Shown in pieces: positions 1-8,742 of a stretch of DNA of 64,000 nt. The notes beneath the pieces were generated by a model. That model saw only the letters and a program-made list of their open reading frames with translations. It ran no database searches and was not told the DNA's origin. Within the stretch, counting starts at the first letter, position 1; every line of letters begins with the position of its first letter. The stretch is from assembly GCA_913058265.1 (NCBI GenBank), contig CAJXPQ010000003.1, positions 248,001 to 312,000 of the forward strand, read 5' to 3'. A program made the translations under genes and the position numbers. Source of the DNA: an uncultured Oligoflexia bacterium (GTDB lineage: Bacteria > Bdellovibrionota > Bacteriovoracia > Bacteriovoracales > Bacteriovoracaceae).

Positions 1-228
1 AAGAAATTTTATGGGACAAATGATGGACTAGCAGCTTTATTAAAAGTTCACACTCTTGGAAATATGATCGTTCTAGATAATTTAAGTCATACACCATACT
101 CTTTTAATAAAGGAATTAATTATGACTCTTGGTTATTATCAAGATCTAATGCGAATTGGTTTTCACAGTTTAGAGATCATTTAAATACAAATAGAGAATC
201 AAGAATAAGTACTAATTACAAGAGGTAG
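1..228 (+). CDS. C-terminal end of a protein of unknown function (partial)
   Basis: Open from the first base of the window to a TAG at 226-228, giving the last 75 residues of a protein whose start lies outside. The fragment is rich in Asn, Ser and aromatic residues (for example SWLLSRSNANWF) and has no motif I recognise. The next gene starts one base after its stop and its Shine-Dalgarno (AGAGGT) lies in this gene's last codons, so the two are probably co-transcribed. That would fit an exported protein in the same unit, but this is inference. Confidence 0.6.
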   Translation, partial: KKFYGTNDGLAALLKVHTLGNMIVLDNLSHTPYSFNKGINYDSWLLSRSNANWFSQFRDHLNTNRESRISTNYKR

Positions 229-229
229 T

Positions 230-931
230 ATGAAAATTATATGTTTAGCTTTATTTATGAGTTTAATACTTTCCTGTGGAGAGCTTGCACCTGTTGAGTC
301 TGAAGATGGAACAAGCCAAATAGGTCAACTTAGAGCGTTCACTTCTGATGATAAGTATTCAGATGAAGAAGTGGTCTATGCCACAAAAATTTGTGATGCC
401 TTAAGAAATAAAGAAACATACTTTGACCGTGTCATGGTTAATAGTGGAGGTGAGCTTGCTTTTGATCTAAGCGTTGCCGACTGTGGAGTTGAAGAGTCTT
501 CAGCTCAAACAGAATCTTTTACTTCAGCTGTTATAACGAGTGGTTCAAGCCTTAGACTTTCTACTGATAACACAAATGCTATGAAAGATATTGTGACCTC
601 TAGTTCTAAAATTATGAGCGATATTTGTAGTGGAATTACTGGTAAGAATAGATACTTTGGTGGCAAATCAATTATGTCTTGGTCCTACCTTGTGGACGAT
701 AGTAACTCTAAATGTAGTGGTTCTGATAATTATTGTTTACTGGTTGAAACTGGTTATAGTACAGATGGAGAAGACTACAAAATTCTCGATAAAGAGATTT
801 ATAATATTGCTGATAGCGGTGAGCAGGTTAGAGGTATCGTTTCTTATCGATCTTACCAGACTGCTCAGAGATGTACTGGTAAGGATACTTACCTTAAAGA
901 GCAAACCTTCAAAGGCTCAGTTTCAAACTAA
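230..931 (+). CDS. Lipoprotein of unknown function, copy 1 of a tandem pair
   Basis: A 233-residue protein with a lipoprotein signal peptide: basic start MKII, hydrophobic core, and lipobox LILSC, so Cys16 would be lipidated. The mature part is Ser/Asp/Thr-rich with several Cys. It aligns along its length with the gene 100 bases downstream: shared blocks include TSQIGQ(L/V)RAF, DDKYxDEEVV, NKExYF, KNRY(F/Y)GxKSIMSW, and a C-terminal TAQxCTGxDTYLKEQ. AGAGGT sits 3-8 bases before the ATG. The family is not recognised and no catalytic motif is visible. Location should be the outer or inner membrane surface. Confidence 0.85.
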   Translation: MKIICLALFMSLILSCGELAPVESEDGTSQIGQLRAFTSDDKYSDEEVVYATKICDALRNKETYFDRVMVNSGGELAFDLSVADCGVEESSAQTESFTSAVITSGSSLRLSTDNTNAMKDIVTSSSKIMSDICSGITGKNRYFGGKSIMSWSYLVDDSNSKCSGSDNYCLLVETGYSTDGEDYKILDKEIYNIADSGEQVRGIVSYRSYQTAQRCTGKDTYLKEQTFKGSVSN

Positions 932-1030
932 GCCTATGTCAATTTATTGGCGTATTATTCAATGTGTGAATTGGACAATCTGAGTCAAAATCTCTATCCT
1001 TTTAATAAGTAATCATTATTAAGAGGTATT

Positions 1031-1720
1031 ATGAAATATTTAATCCTAGTTTTATTTATAAGTTTGTTATCTGGATGTGGACCTGTTGAAGAAGATGAGC
1101 AGGAAGAAGGGGCAATTCAAATAGGCCAAGTTAGAGCTTTTAAAGCTGATGATAAATATACTGATGAAGAAGTCGTTATTGCTTCTAAAATTTGTGAGGC
1201 CTTAGAAAATAAAGAAATGTACTTCAATAGTGTCATCGTTAATCGAGGTATTGAATTATCATATGATTTAGACGTAACAAAGTGCGGAGCTACTTCAGCT
1301 CAAAAAAGTTCTTTCTCTTCGGTAGTGGCGAGTAGTGGATCCAGTTTAAGTCTTTCAACAAATACTTTGGGCGCCTTTAAAAACATTGTCACCCCAAGTT
1401 CAAAGGTTGTTAGTGATATCTGTAAGGGAATTAAGAGTAAGAATAGGTACTATGGAAATAAGTCTATAATGTCTTGGTATTTTCTTGTTGATAAAAGTAG
1501 CTCTCAGTGTAAAGGGGAGAATAATTACTGTCTATTTGTAGAAACAGGTTTTAGCTCCGATGGAAAGGATTATAAGACTCAGGCCATAGAGGCGTATAAT
1601 ATTACAAACAGTAGTAGTGAGATAATAGGCCTAGTAACAGCAAGAGCGTTTCAAACTGCTCAGGGGTGTACTGGTAGTGATACATACCTCAAGGAACAAG
1701 TCTTTAAAGGTACTCTTTAA
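1031..1720 (+). CDS. Lipoprotein of unknown function, copy 2 of a tandem pair
   Basis: A 229-residue lipoprotein with signal MKYLILVLFISLLSGC (lipobox LLSGC). It is a clear paralogue of the preceding gene, with the same order of conserved blocks and the same conserved Cys positions in the C-terminal half, but many substitutions between them, so the duplication is not recent. The same SD type (AGAGGT) precedes the ATG. No family or enzymatic motif is recognised. The roughly 140-base gap after it has no obvious terminator. Confidence 0.85.
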   Translation: MKYLILVLFISLLSGCGPVEEDEQEEGAIQIGQVRAFKADDKYTDEEVVIASKICEALENKEMYFNSVIVNRGIELSYDLDVTKCGATSAQKSSFSSVVASSGSSLSLSTNTLGAFKNIVTPSSKVVSDICKGIKSKNRYYGNKSIMSWYFLVDKSSSQCKGENNYCLFVETGFSSDGKDYKTQAIEAYNITNSSSEIIGLVTARAFQTAQGCTGSDTYLKEQVFKGTL

Positions 1721-1861
1721 GAATGTATCGTTCAATTGTGCTTTGTGTCTTTTTTTTAGCTGTCTTAATATTTCCTTAATTCCCTAGTAACTTCTTTTCA
1801 TTCTCCGACCAAAGAGGTCTACTTTGTACCTAAATAAATTTATAAACATAGGGAGATTTAA

Positions 1862-2350
1862 ATGAAGTTAGTCGTTTTATTATCATTAGTATTGAGTTTT
1901 CAAGCATTTGCTAGCAATGTTGTAGTAACACCTTCAAAACCAGTAAATTGTTCACAACAAAACGCTCATCACGTTAATTGGATTAATAATGTTCAAACAA
2001 CTGAGGATGCAAATAAGCTTACTGTTACTTTCAACACTAATTATGGTAGTTGCATAAATGGTGAAATATCTTATTACAACCTTATGAATGATTCATCATT
2101 AACATTTTGGCACCAAGGTATTAACTGGCCATGGAGCTATAGTCCTTACTCTTTCTTAAGATTAGATAATGCAACCGATGGAAATGTAACAATTGAATTC
2201 AACAAAAATATTATTTTCAATAAAAGTTCAATTAGAAACTACGATATGCAATTTTCAGCAAAGAAAAATAGTTTCAGACAAGCTAACTTTATGTGGAATA
2301 TTAAACTTGTAAAAGTTTCTGCAGAGAAAACAATTCTTTCTGTAAAATAA
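1862..2350 (+). CDS. Small exported protein of unknown function
   Basis: A 162-residue protein with a cleavable signal peptide (MKLVVLLSLVLSFQAFA, then SNVVV). The mature part has two Cys about 40 residues apart and alternating hydrophobic/polar residues suggesting a beta-rich domain. GGGAG lies 7-11 bases before the ATG. It stands alone with a strong terminator directly behind it. I do not recognise the family. The two Cys could form a disulfide in the periplasm or outside the cell. Confidence 0.8.
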   Translation: MKLVVLLSLVLSFQAFASNVVVTPSKPVNCSQQNAHHVNWINNVQTTEDANKLTVTFNTNYGSCINGEISYYNLMNDSSLTFWHQGINWPWSYSPYSFLRLDNATDGNVTIEFNKNIIFNKSSIRNYDMQFSAKKNSFRQANFMWNIKLVKVSAEKTILSVK

Positions 2351-2380
2351 TTAGAGTAATAAATAGTAGATTTTTTGATG

Positions 2381-2407
2381 GGGGCTTAGTTTTAAGCCCC
2401 TTTTTTT
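2381..2407 (+). terminator. Rho-independent terminator
   Basis: Stem GGGGCTTA / TAAGCCCC with a 4-base loop, followed by seven T. It lies 31 bases after the stop of the small exported protein and touches the stop of the opposing gene. Confidence 0.85.
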
Positions 2408-4019
2408 ATCTCATCTGCCACATGAGTTGAGAAATATACGGTCGTCTTTCTTCTTTAGTTGCTACCATTAATAATTTAGTGATTTTTAAATGATCAGGAT
2501 CCGTAAAGAGTAGTATTAAGAGCTCTTGAATATAGTTTGTATTAAGAGTTATATAATTATCTGTTCCAACACCCAGTTTGACACCCTTTTTCTCCCACCA
2601 TGAAAATGGATGATCTTTATAATCTGCAAATGAGCTTGTCAGTCTTTTGTTAGATGAAGGTAGCGCGATCAGGGCAACACCTTTAGTTAGCATTCTGTTT
2701 AGAACGTCATGCTGGTAGTGTTCAACCTCTCTTGCTGTATGAAATTTCGTTTTAACAAAAATTGTTTTTTCTTCAGTAGAAAGTAGATCCCCAGCAAAGA
2801 GTTTGTCTTTTATTGAAGTGTGTTCCCGCCAATTCATTTCACTAATTTCACGCCACTCTTGGCTATTTGCTCTGATGGCATTTCCATTCTCGTTCCATTC
2901 AATACATCTTTGGTAGAGTGAGTGATAATAAAAATTAGGGTTGATACCAAGGCTAAGTCCATGCTCAAGACAGTCAATATGCCAGATATTCATTGAGTTA
3001 TCTACCGCCTGAACTCCGTGCTTCAGGGTATGCCAAGTTTCACCGTGATGGGAACGAATAGAGAAACCTTTATAATGTAATTTTCTAAGGCCCATCTTCA
3101 TATCTTGAAAGTGTCCCTTTCGATAAAGCTCTTTTTCATTTCCAACTGTATCCACATCTGTAAGGTAAGGTCCTAGTTGAGGATTACGTTCCAGAATACT
3201 TAGAATTTGATCTATCTGATAATCAAAGTGCTCTTTCTTTGAAGAGAAGTTTTTTCCATCAAAGAAATTAGCTTCTTTTCTAAAACAGGGGGAGAGAACG
3301 AAGTTGAATTCAGGAACTTTCTTTTTAAACTCCATAAAGCCATCATAGAGTCCAAGCACAACGTCTTCTTCTGTGAGCTTATCATGCCCTGGTATTTGCT
3401 CTGACTCATTATTTGTCGCCCTTGAAAATGTAAACTTCAACCTTATAAAGCCAACGTTATAAGAGTGATAAAGTTCGCTGGCCATATGGTAGGCTGCCTC
3501 TGTATGAGAATCTCTATCAGTCAAAATAAGTTTAGGTAATAAAAGAATTTCAAGGTAGCGATCGAATTGTTCGTCTTCTTTTAAACGAAGTAACTCATCT
3601 ACATCTTCAATAGATTCTATCTGTACATCATCGCCATATGTTTCACGAATTTTCTTCCAATAAAGGTCAGCATTAGGACCTTCAAGTAAAGGCTTTAATC
3701 TCGGGTAAACAAAATCTGCAGTTAGAGATCCGGTTAAATGAATATGTTCTTCTCTATAGGGAAGTGGAAAGTTTTTGAAAAACAATTTAAGCGCATCAGA
3801 TAATGGGTGAGTCAGAAGAGTTTGAATTTCAACTTCATCTTGCTGAAAGCCTGCAAGAAGTTTTCTAAACTCTTTTATGGATTTTTGGACTTTTGGATTC
3901 TCGTTAGCAAATTCTGATTTTTCAGCTAATTGTAGCGTCTCCTTCATTGAAATACCGTTTGTCTCTGAAATGATATTTGTCAGACACAGCTGAAGTTTTT
4001 TCGTTAATTTTGAATTCAT
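2406..4019 (-). CDS. Adenosine deaminase-family metal-dependent deaminase
   Basis: A 537-residue cytosolic protein with the metal-site motifs of the adenosine/AMP deaminase superfamily in order: HIHLTGS at about 92-98, HHGET at 324-328, EHGLSLG at 352-358, PSSN at 454-457 and GTDN at 485-488. These correspond to the HxHLxG, HAGE, HG, PxSN and (S/T)D(D/N) motifs that bind zinc and the purine. It is longer than classic adenosine deaminases (about 340 residues), with an extra N-terminal region and insertions; the final Asp pair reads DN rather than DD. The substrate could be adenosine, AMP or another purine. It appears monocistronic. Confidence 0.8.
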   Translation of the reverse strand: MNSKLTKKLQLCLTNIISETNGISMKETLQLAEKSEFANENPKVQKSIKEFRKLLAGFQQDEVEIQTLLTHPLSDALKLFFKNFPLPYREEHIHLTGSLTADFVYPRLKPLLEGPNADLYWKKIRETYGDDVQIESIEDVDELLRLKEDEQFDRYLEILLLPKLILTDRDSHTEAAYHMASELYHSYNVGFIRLKFTFSRATNNESEQIPGHDKLTEEDVVLGLYDGFMEFKKKVPEFNFVLSPCFRKEANFFDGKNFSSKKEHFDYQIDQILSILERNPQLGPYLTDVDTVGNEKELYRKGHFQDMKMGLRKLHYKGFSIRSHHGETWHTLKHGVQAVDNSMNIWHIDCLEHGLSLGINPNFYYHSLYQRCIEWNENGNAIRANSQEWREISEMNWREHTSIKDKLFAGDLLSTEEKTIFVKTKFHTAREVEHYQHDVLNRMLTKGVALIALPSSNKRLTSSFADYKDHPFSWWEKKGVKLGVGTDNYITLNTNYIQELLILLFTDPDHLKITKLLMVATKEERRPYISQLMWQMR

Positions 4020-4138
4020 ATGATTTAACCTAATTTAAAAACTTTTAATTACTTACATCGCTATTCAATCGTTTTTTTTAAATGAATAATGATGACCTAC
4101 CAAAAACTTTACGGATGAAGCCTGTGGCCATGGAAGGT

Positions 4139-4768
4139 CTATTTTACCTTAATCAACTGAGTATATAACTCTTTGTTCCAATTGTCATTTCCATCTAGAA
4201 AATTTGCTACAGATTCTATTGAGTCATTACCCCAAAAGCATTCATTCTCAACTTTAAATGTAGGGACTCCAAAGATATCACTCTCGATTGCAGATTTTAT
4301 ATTCTGTTTTAATTCACTCTTTGCTTCTCTTTCAAAGGAGCGTTCAAGTATATCCACATTAATATTTGCACTGGCAAAGAGGCTTTTAATAAGCTCAGGA
4401 TCATCAAGAACCATACCTTTTCCCCACACAGAGTCATAGATAAGCTCCATGACCTTTACTTGCTCATTTCCGGCCGCTGCAAGAGTAGCGCACCTATTTA
4501 TAGCAAGTGGGTTAAAGGGAAACTCACTAGGTGGGCTAAAGGGGATATTGAGTTTGTGCGCCATTCGAAAGCATTTTTTGAGCTCGGAATTCCGCTTTAC
4601 TGTAATCTCACCAGGTCCAGGGAACTCAAAGTGCTTAAATAGCCTTCCCATGAGGACTGGGTGGTATTCAATCTCTAGATCCCTTGTGGATAGGGCTTTA
4701 TGCATGTTTTTCCAAGCAAAATAGGAAAAAGGCGAGAGAAAGTCGAAGTAAAATTGCATTTTTTTCAT
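4139..4768 (-). CDS. HCCA isomerase / DsbA-fold (GST kappa-like) oxidoreductase
   Basis: About 209 residues. The start MKKMQFYFDFLSPFSYFAW is the usual opening of 2-hydroxychromene-2-carboxylate isomerases and kappa-class GSTs, where Ser replaces the CxxC cysteine. The C-terminal FGVPTFKVENECFWGNDSIE carries the cis-Pro (VPTF) and the W/G-x-D/N-R/S-like end of the family. An upstream ATG at 4801 would add 11 residues (MINFWKIRDLH) that fit the family less well; the chosen ATG has AGAGA upstream. The real substrate is unknown; many members act in glutathione-dependent reactions. Confidence 0.8.
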   Translation of the reverse strand: MKKMQFYFDFLSPFSYFAWKNMHKALSTRDLEIEYHPVLMGRLFKHFEFPGPGEITVKRNSELKKCFRMAHKLNIPFSPPSEFPFNPLAINRCATLAAAGNEQVKVMELIYDSVWGKGMVLDDPELIKSLFASANINVDILERSFEREAKSELKQNIKSAIESDIFGVPTFKVENECFWGNDSIESVANFLDGNDNWNKELYTQLIKVK

Positions 4769-4984
4769 GTGTAAGTCTCTAATTTTCCAAAAGTTTATCA
4801 TTTATTTATAATCCGTAATTGTATCAAATGTAAATCTCTGCTATTATCTTGCGATGCACCATTGGGACGTCAGTTCCAGCATATAATTTTTTAACTTGTG
4901 GTTGTACGTAAGTCTGATTTGACCGTTTTTAGTAAACAAGTTAAAGATCTCTAACGAAGCTTCGCTTCTATCACGGTAATTCCT

Positions 4985-5734
4985 ATGAAATTAATCAAAA
5001 AATCTCAAAGTATTATGCTTATGTTATGTCTCGCGTTCCTTGTATCTTGTGGCGGTAGTGCACCTATGGTGGACAACGTAGAAGTTCAAACAAGGGATCA
5101 AGATGGAGATGTCCTGGTAACCCTAACAGCTGACCTTGCTATCGGAAATCTAGCGCTTCCATTTGCAAGCTTTCCTATTATTTTAAAGAATGGTAAAGAG
5201 GCGGGGACGGTTACACTTGGAACAAGCCCATCAGGTCAGTCACAAATCGTGATTGATATCAATGTTTCTGACAGTATTAATTTTGAAATGGCACAAGTTA
5301 GACTTCCAAACGGAGCATTAATGCCAATTATTATGAGTAACTCTGCTATTGAAATACCACTTGGTAAAGTAAAACTAGTATTGAGTCTGATAAATGGCCA
5401 ACAATCTCTTGGTATTATTATCCCAATAAAATCATTTGATAAGATTGGTGAGAAAGTTGGAACAACAAGTTTAATGCCGATATTTAATAAGAATGGTGTT
5501 TTAGGTGCGGCTGGAGTTTATACATCTAGTGAAGCCGGTAAAAACGGATTTGCTCTTGTAACTGACTTATCTGGTGTCCTTCCTAATATCTTCCCTGTTG
5601 GTCAAGTTGCTCAACAAAGAGAAGAAGCAGATGTCTCATCTGAACTTATGGCACCAAGTAGATCAGAGAAAAAGTCTATTGATAAAGCTCTATTAAAAAT
5701 GCATAAGAAAAAAGTGAAACTCAAATTAAATTAG
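4985..5734 (+). CDS. Lipoprotein of unknown function
   Basis: A 249-residue protein with a lipoprotein signal (MKLIKKSQSIMLMLCLAFLVSC, lipobox FLVSC). The mature part is rich in Ile, Val and Gly without Cys, probably a beta-sandwich, and ends in a strongly basic tail (KKSIDKALLKMHKKKVKLK). No SD of normal strength is visible; the 25 bases before the ATG contain a 10-base perfect palindrome (CGAAGCTTCG, 4955-4964). A strong terminator follows. The family is not recognised. Confidence 0.8.
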   Translation: MKLIKKSQSIMLMLCLAFLVSCGGSAPMVDNVEVQTRDQDGDVLVTLTADLAIGNLALPFASFPIILKNGKEAGTVTLGTSPSGQSQIVIDINVSDSINFEMAQVRLPNGALMPIIMSNSAIEIPLGKVKLVLSLINGQQSLGIIIPIKSFDKIGEKVGTTSLMPIFNKNGVLGAAGVYTSSEAGKNGFALVTDLSGVLPNIFPVGQVAQQREEADVSSELMAPSRSEKKSIDKALLKMHKKKVKLKLN

Positions 5735-5764
5735 TATCTTAGGTCCCATTTAAATTCCGAAAAG

Positions 5765-5799
5765 AGGAGGTTCATGCAATATGAGCCTCCTTTTTTTTT
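5765..5799 (+). terminator. Rho-independent terminator
   Basis: Eleven-base stem (AGGAGGTTCAT with ATGAGCCTCCT, one G-T pair), 5-base loop, nine T. It ends the lipoprotein unit and lies just upstream of the next gene, which argues against starting that gene at the ATG inside the hairpin (5781). Confidence 0.9.
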
Positions 5800-5807
5800 G
5801 TCTAAAT

Positions 5808-6518
5808 ATGTACTATTATAATAATGTGATCATCTCTGTTAAGAAAATATTAATATTTATATCAATGCTTTTAATAGTAAACACGGCTTATGGAAAAGCC
5901 TTTAGAATAACTCCATACATCAGTCTTTACTCAACAACCTTAACTGGTACTGATGATGCCTTGAATGCAGACGGTAAATTAGTTTCAAATTCAAACCTTC
6001 TTACTGGACTGAAGATGTCATATTCACTATCACAGGCCTTCAATCTCGTTTTTGATTACTCTACTGGGGTAGTTGCCTACGATAATACCCAAGAGGTAAT
6101 ATCAGGGGATGACTCTTATACTAGGAGTAAAATTTCTCTTGGGACTAGATGGATTTTGCATCCGCGAGTCGTTTTTAAGTTTCTTTTTAATATCGATGAA
6201 GAAATTGGCTTTATCATAGATACTGCTAACGACAATAAAGCACTGCTGGAAGCAGAGTCTATAAATTACTTCTCAATATACTATGACCAAATCGTATTTA
6301 TGGGAGGAGGAATGTATTCAGGATTCTTTATCGGATATTCGCCAAATTCATCTTCAGATACATATTTTGCGAGGACATCAACTGAGTATGGGCTTTTCTT
6401 CGTGCTTCAAGGTTTTAGAACTTCTTATAAAATTGAGAATAAAACTAAAGAGTCAGATGACTTAAAATTTACAGAAGACGATTCAGCACTTGAGCTAAGC
6501 TATACCTTCAGATTCTAA
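5808..6518 (+). CDS. Predicted outer-membrane beta-barrel protein
   Basis: About 236 residues. A hydrophobic N-terminal segment (VKKILIFISMLLIVNTAYG) ends in a signal-peptidase-like AYG-KA site. The rest alternates polar and aromatic residues as in transmembrane beta strands and closes with LELSYTFRF, a barrel-type C-terminal Phe. The start is uncertain: the ATG at 5781 lies inside the terminator hairpin, the ATG at 5808 and a GTG at 5826 are better, and none has a clear SD. Family not recognised; a small barrel or surface protein is likely. Confidence 0.65.
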   Translation: MYYYNNVIISVKKILIFISMLLIVNTAYGKAFRITPYISLYSTTLTGTDDALNADGKLVSNSNLLTGLKMSYSLSQAFNLVFDYSTGVVAYDNTQEVISGDDSYTRSKISLGTRWILHPRVVFKFLFNIDEEIGFIIDTANDNKALLEAESINYFSIYYDQIVFMGGGMYSGFFIGYSPNSSSDTYFARTSTEYGLFFVLQGFRTSYKIENKTKESDDLKFTEDDSALELSYTFRF

Positions 6519-6899
6519 TTACCCATTATTTATACATGTTCTTAATTGATCTCTTGATGCTCGCATAACTTGTAATTCATCAATATAGAAAAATTCATAT
6601 GGAGAGCCCTTAATCTGATCAATAACTGAATTGATTTGTTGAAGAGTTTGTTCAATAACCAATGATAGCGGCATAACCTGATTGTAAATATAGCTTTGTA
6701 GGTCTGTTGACATATTATTAAATTCTGCAACGGTGACATTAAGGTCTTCAAAGTTGTGACTCGCAAATCCATCTCTTATAGCTTTTGTCCCTATACTTGC
6801 ATATCCAGCAACAATAGCATCCCTGCAGTCAATACTCTTAGTTTCTGCAAAGGTAGTTAGCGAAGTAATTAGTAACGCAGTTGTAATGATAGTTTTCAT
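6519..6899 (-). CDS. Small exported protein of unknown function
   Basis: 126 residues with a signal peptide (MKTIITTALLITSLTTFA, cleavage before ETKS). Two Cys remain in the mature protein, one near each end (DCRDA and RTCINN), suggesting a disulfide that closes a helical domain. The SD GGGAG precedes the ATG. Its stop directly abuts the stop of the opposing barrel gene. Family not recognised. Confidence 0.7.
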   Translation of the reverse strand: MKTIITTALLITSLTTFAETKSIDCRDAIVAGYASIGTKAIRDGFASHNFEDLNVTVAEFNNMSTDLQSYIYNQVMPLSLVIEQTLQQINSVIDQIKGSPYEFFYIDELQVMRASRDQLRTCINNG

Positions 6900-6949
6900 A
6901 TATATAAATCTCCCTGATTTTTCAAAAGTCGTTCAGTAGATAATTTATA

Positions 6950-6977
6950 AAAAAAAAGCCACTTAATGATAAGTGGC
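6950..6977 (-). terminator. Rho-independent terminator after rpsU
   Basis: Stem GCCACTTA / TAAGTGGC with a 4-base loop and, read on the minus strand, a run of eight or more T. It lies about 30 bases after the rpsU stop. Confidence 0.85.
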
Positions 6978-7009
6978 CGTGTATATATTACAATTTTAAC
7001 TATTCGAAA

Positions 7010-7249
7010 TTATATCTTAGAACGAGTTCCTCTCGCTTTAGATTGAGTCTTACGACGTCTTTTTTCGGCGTTTTCTCTTTTCTCTTTAGCTTTAATCGAC
7101 GGCTTATCGTAGGCCTCGCGCTCTCTATAGTTCTTTACGATCCCATATGAGTCACACATTCTTTTAAACTTTCTTAGAGCCTTTTCAACTGGGAAACCGT
7201 CTCCAACTTTAATTTTAAAATTATCACTACTTTTCTTACCTTCACCCAA
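7010..7249 (-). CDS. rpsU: Ribosomal protein bS21
   Basis: 79 residues, very basic. The core VEKALRKFKRMCDSYGIVKNYREREAY..PS followed by the Lys/Arg-rich helix matches bS21, a 30S subunit protein that helps initiation on mRNA near the anti-Shine-Dalgarno. The C-terminal tail (RRRKTQSKARGTRSK) is a basic extension that contacts rRNA. The start is TTG with AGGAG about 8 bases upstream. It has about 10 more N-terminal residues than the E. coli protein. It is monocistronic with its own terminator. Confidence 0.92.
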   Translation of the reverse strand: MGEGKKSSDNFKIKVGDGFPVEKALRKFKRMCDSYGIVKNYREREAYDKPSIKAKEKRENAEKRRRKTQSKARGTRSKI

Positions 7250-7307
7250 AACTTATTCTCCTATTTTTTAGTAAATTCATTATATCAAGTATTCGACTTT
7301 GTTCAAG

Positions 7308-7784
7308 TTATTTTATTGGTATTATTGCCTGAATTTTAACTACGTCCTTCGCTCCAACTCCTAAGTATTTAAGGTCCTTTAACTTATAGTCACTGGACAT
7401 TTTTATAGTAAATACCGCCATTAACTGGGAAGAGTTCGCTTCGAATTTAAAACGAATTGGCTTCTTGATCTTATTCATCTCCAAGAATCCTGTTCCGTTG
7501 CCCCTTGAAGCCTTAACATCAGTCACAGTTATTCTCGAACCGCTGATTCTTTTCTGTAGGTGATCATCTCTGAGCTCAATTCCTGTCTCAAGGTCTTTAA
7601 CCTTAACCGAGAGCTTTTTTGCAGTATATGAACTTCCACTCTTGGTGATTGATCCTTTAATTGTAGAAGTTTTAGCCTGAAAAGAGCCTGCAGGAGACAA
7701 CTTAACAGTTACACTTACACCAGATTTCGCTCCAAGTGATGTGAAACTAAAACTTAATAAACAAAATAGTAAAAAACTCTTCAT
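7308..7784 (-). CDS. YceI-like exported protein
   Basis: About 158 residues with a signal peptide (MKSFLLFCLLSFSFTSLGA). The segment GSFQAKTSTIKGSI..L.VKVKDLETGIELRDDHLQKRI is typical of YceI-like domains, eight-stranded lipocalin-type folds that bind isoprenoid or fatty lipids in the periplasm. Only about the length of one such domain remains after cleavage. The chosen ATG has AAAGG upstream; an upstream start (7838) would put 18 residues before the signal peptide. The ligand is unknown. Confidence 0.8.
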   Translation of the reverse strand: MKSFLLFCLLSFSFTSLGAKSGVSVTVKLSPAGSFQAKTSTIKGSITKSGSSYTAKKLSVKVKDLETGIELRDDHLQKRISGSRITVTDVKASRGNGTGFLEMNKIKKPIRFKFEANSSQLMAVFTIKMSSDYKLKDLKYLGVGAKDVVKIQAIIPIK

Positions 7785-7842
7785 AAATAACCTTTTATTC
7801 TGCAAGTATATATCACATATTTTATCGGTAGAATCCACTAAA

Positions 7843-8739
7843 TTATAAGTTAATTAACTCTAATAAGTAGGGGTAGTGGTCTGAGGGGTGTTTGAACTTC
7901 TCTTTTATGTCTTTTGGGAAGACGTTGCGAAAACCACCGTCGAAGTCTAGAACCTGAGTATTTGCTCCAATATGACGCTTAAGCTGCTTACTGAGAAGGA
8001 AGTAATCTAGCTGCATATGCACTGTTTCACGATTTTTAACGAAATAGAGGTAAGTGGTCCTCTCGTAATGCTCTTTGTCCAAAAGCTCTAATGCATCTGT
8101 TAATCCAAGCTTTTTGGAGAACTGAGCTAGCTCAGGCTCAGTTTGATTTTTATAGATAATTCCGTTTAAATCACCACATAAAATATGATGATGATTTGAC
8201 GCGCAGTTCTTCTTAATAATACGCTCAATCTGGTCTACTTCCAATTTCCTCTGGCTTCTTCCTTCAAAGTCTTTTCCCCGTAAGTTCAGTTTTGACTTGA
8301 GATGAGTGAGGTAGAAAAATATCTTTTTATCATCAATTGTAAGCAACAGCTCATGAAGTCCTCTAGCAAACACTTTTTGAGAGTGAAACTTTGATTTGAA
8401 GCTCAATTTAGACTCTCGCTTTACCAGTATAGCAATATCAATTCCACGATCAGAGTTAGAGTTAAAATGGAGGACTTCATACATATCATTGAGAAAGTGT
8501 TGGTTTAGGTTATTGAGAGTCTCTTTTCCCCCAACTTCAGTTAGGAGAAATATATCAGGCGAGACTGATGAAACTAAGTCAGATATCGCGATGACTTTAT
8601 CTAGATCTTTGTTGTTTTTAAAGCTGGTAGTGAGTAATTGCCATTTTGGCTCTGATAACTGGGAAAGGTCTTCTCCCTTGTAGTGATCCATGAAGATAAA
8701 TAAGTCTTGTAGATTCCATAATAGAACCTTTAGATCCAT
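7843..8739 (-). CDS. Endonuclease/exonuclease/phosphatase (EEP) family protein
   Basis: 298 residues with the EEP fold markers: LLWNLQDLF at the start (metal-binding Asn), LLTEVGG (metal Glu), YLTHLKSKL, LCGDLNGI (D-x-N), and HPSDHYPYL (the final D-H pair). No signal peptide is visible, so it is likely cytosolic. EEP proteins cleave phosphodiester bonds in nucleic acids, phospholipids or inositol phosphates; the substrate cannot be read here. A 33-codon hydrophobic ORF ends 3 bases before it and probably shares its transcript. Confidence 0.85.
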   Translation of the reverse strand: MDLKVLLWNLQDLFIFMDHYKGEDLSQLSEPKWQLLTTSFKNNKDLDKVIAISDLVSSVSPDIFLLTEVGGKETLNNLNQHFLNDMYEVLHFNSNSDRGIDIAILVKRESKLSFKSKFHSQKVFARGLHELLLTIDDKKIFFYLTHLKSKLNLRGKDFEGRSQRKLEVDQIERIIKKNCASNHHHILCGDLNGIIYKNQTEPELAQFSKKLGLTDALELLDKEHYERTTYLYFVKNRETVHMQLDYFLLSKQLKRHIGANTQVLDFDGGFRNVFPKDIKEKFKHPSDHYPYLLELINL

Positions 8740-8742
8740 AAT

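Noticed and set aside
4955-4964. CGAAGCTTCG palindrome before the lipoprotein gene
   Set aside because: Ten bases is short, no promoter is aligned with it; noted in the gene entry only.
5781-5807. ATG start for the barrel protein inside the terminator stem
   Set aside because: It lies in the right arm of a strong hairpin, has no SD, and adds a polar-hydrophobic stretch before the signal peptide.
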